Assembly: GCA_033675545.1 (NCBI GenBank)
Contig: JAWDGP010003784.1
Location: 265,220 to 329,219 of the forward strand
From: Elysia crispata
Lineage: Eukaryota; Mollusca; Gastropoda; Plakobranchidae
Length of the DNA: 64,000 nucleotides
Direction: 5' to 3'
Under the pieces are notes generated by a model. That model did no database searches. It saw only the letters and a list, made by a program, of their open reading frames with translations, and was not told where the DNA came from. Shown piece by piece: positions 63,989-64,000 of this stretch (position 1 is the stretch's first letter; each line of letters opens with the position of its first letter). The position numbers and the translations under genes were made by a program.

Positions 63989-64000
63989 TCTACAAAAATA

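Overview
This window is eukaryotic, from an animal nuclear genome. Genes are split by GT-AG introns, ORF density is low, base composition is AT-rich, and long (GA)n, (TA)n, (ATT)n and (CTA)n microsatellites are abundant. Metazoan-type carotenoid oxygenases, an animal-type PIF/Harbinger transposon and non-LTR retrotransposon debris all fit. Dispersed repeats rich in AGATCTAG suggest a mollusc, perhaps a gastropod, but that assignment is only an inference.

Layout. 1-11.7 kb: no convincing gene, only microsatellites, two copies of a dispersed repeat family, one small tandem duplication and one weak first-exon candidate. 11.8-17.3 kb: two related PIF/Harbinger DNA transposons lie about 50 bp apart. 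The first (11,788-12,740) is an internally deleted, inverted derivative with a TTA target duplication. The second (12,793-17,286) looks complete, with 24-bp perfect terminal inverted repeats, a TAA target duplication, an intact two-exon DDE transposase on the minus strand and an intact two-exon MADF/BESS protein on the plus strand. Each of these two genes lies partly inside the intron of the other. 18.2-18.7 kb: compound microsatellite.

20.9-49.9 kb: two tandem minus-strand genes for carotenoid cleavage oxygenases of the BCO/RPE65 family. Copy A has its CDS at 32,378-20,924 and copy B at 49,848-37,221. I reconstructed ten coding exons in each. Exon lengths (97, 256, 148, 151, 203, 255, 106, 101, 115, 161 nt) and intron phases are identical between copies, and both encode 530 residues with all four iron-binding histidines. 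Both probably have a non-coding 5' exon that I could not locate. Intron 1 of copy B carries a 5'-truncated non-LTR retrotransposon with a 13-bp target duplication. In both copies the pyrimidine tract before exon 9 is a (CT)n microsatellite of about 125 nt.

49.9-64 kb: no intact gene. It holds a decayed LINE reverse transcriptase (about 52.64-53.62 kb), a 32-bp minisatellite (54.46-54.86 kb), a degenerate CCTC/ATGGGATA repeat (51.8-52.2 kb), more microsatellites and a tRNA-derived SINE head at the right edge.

The two oxygenases probably act on carotenoid or retinoid-like substrates, with divergence after duplication. The transposon proteins act on the transposon itself and have no visible link to the oxygenases. 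All splice sites were called by eye from homology and GT-AG consensus; no transcript data were available.
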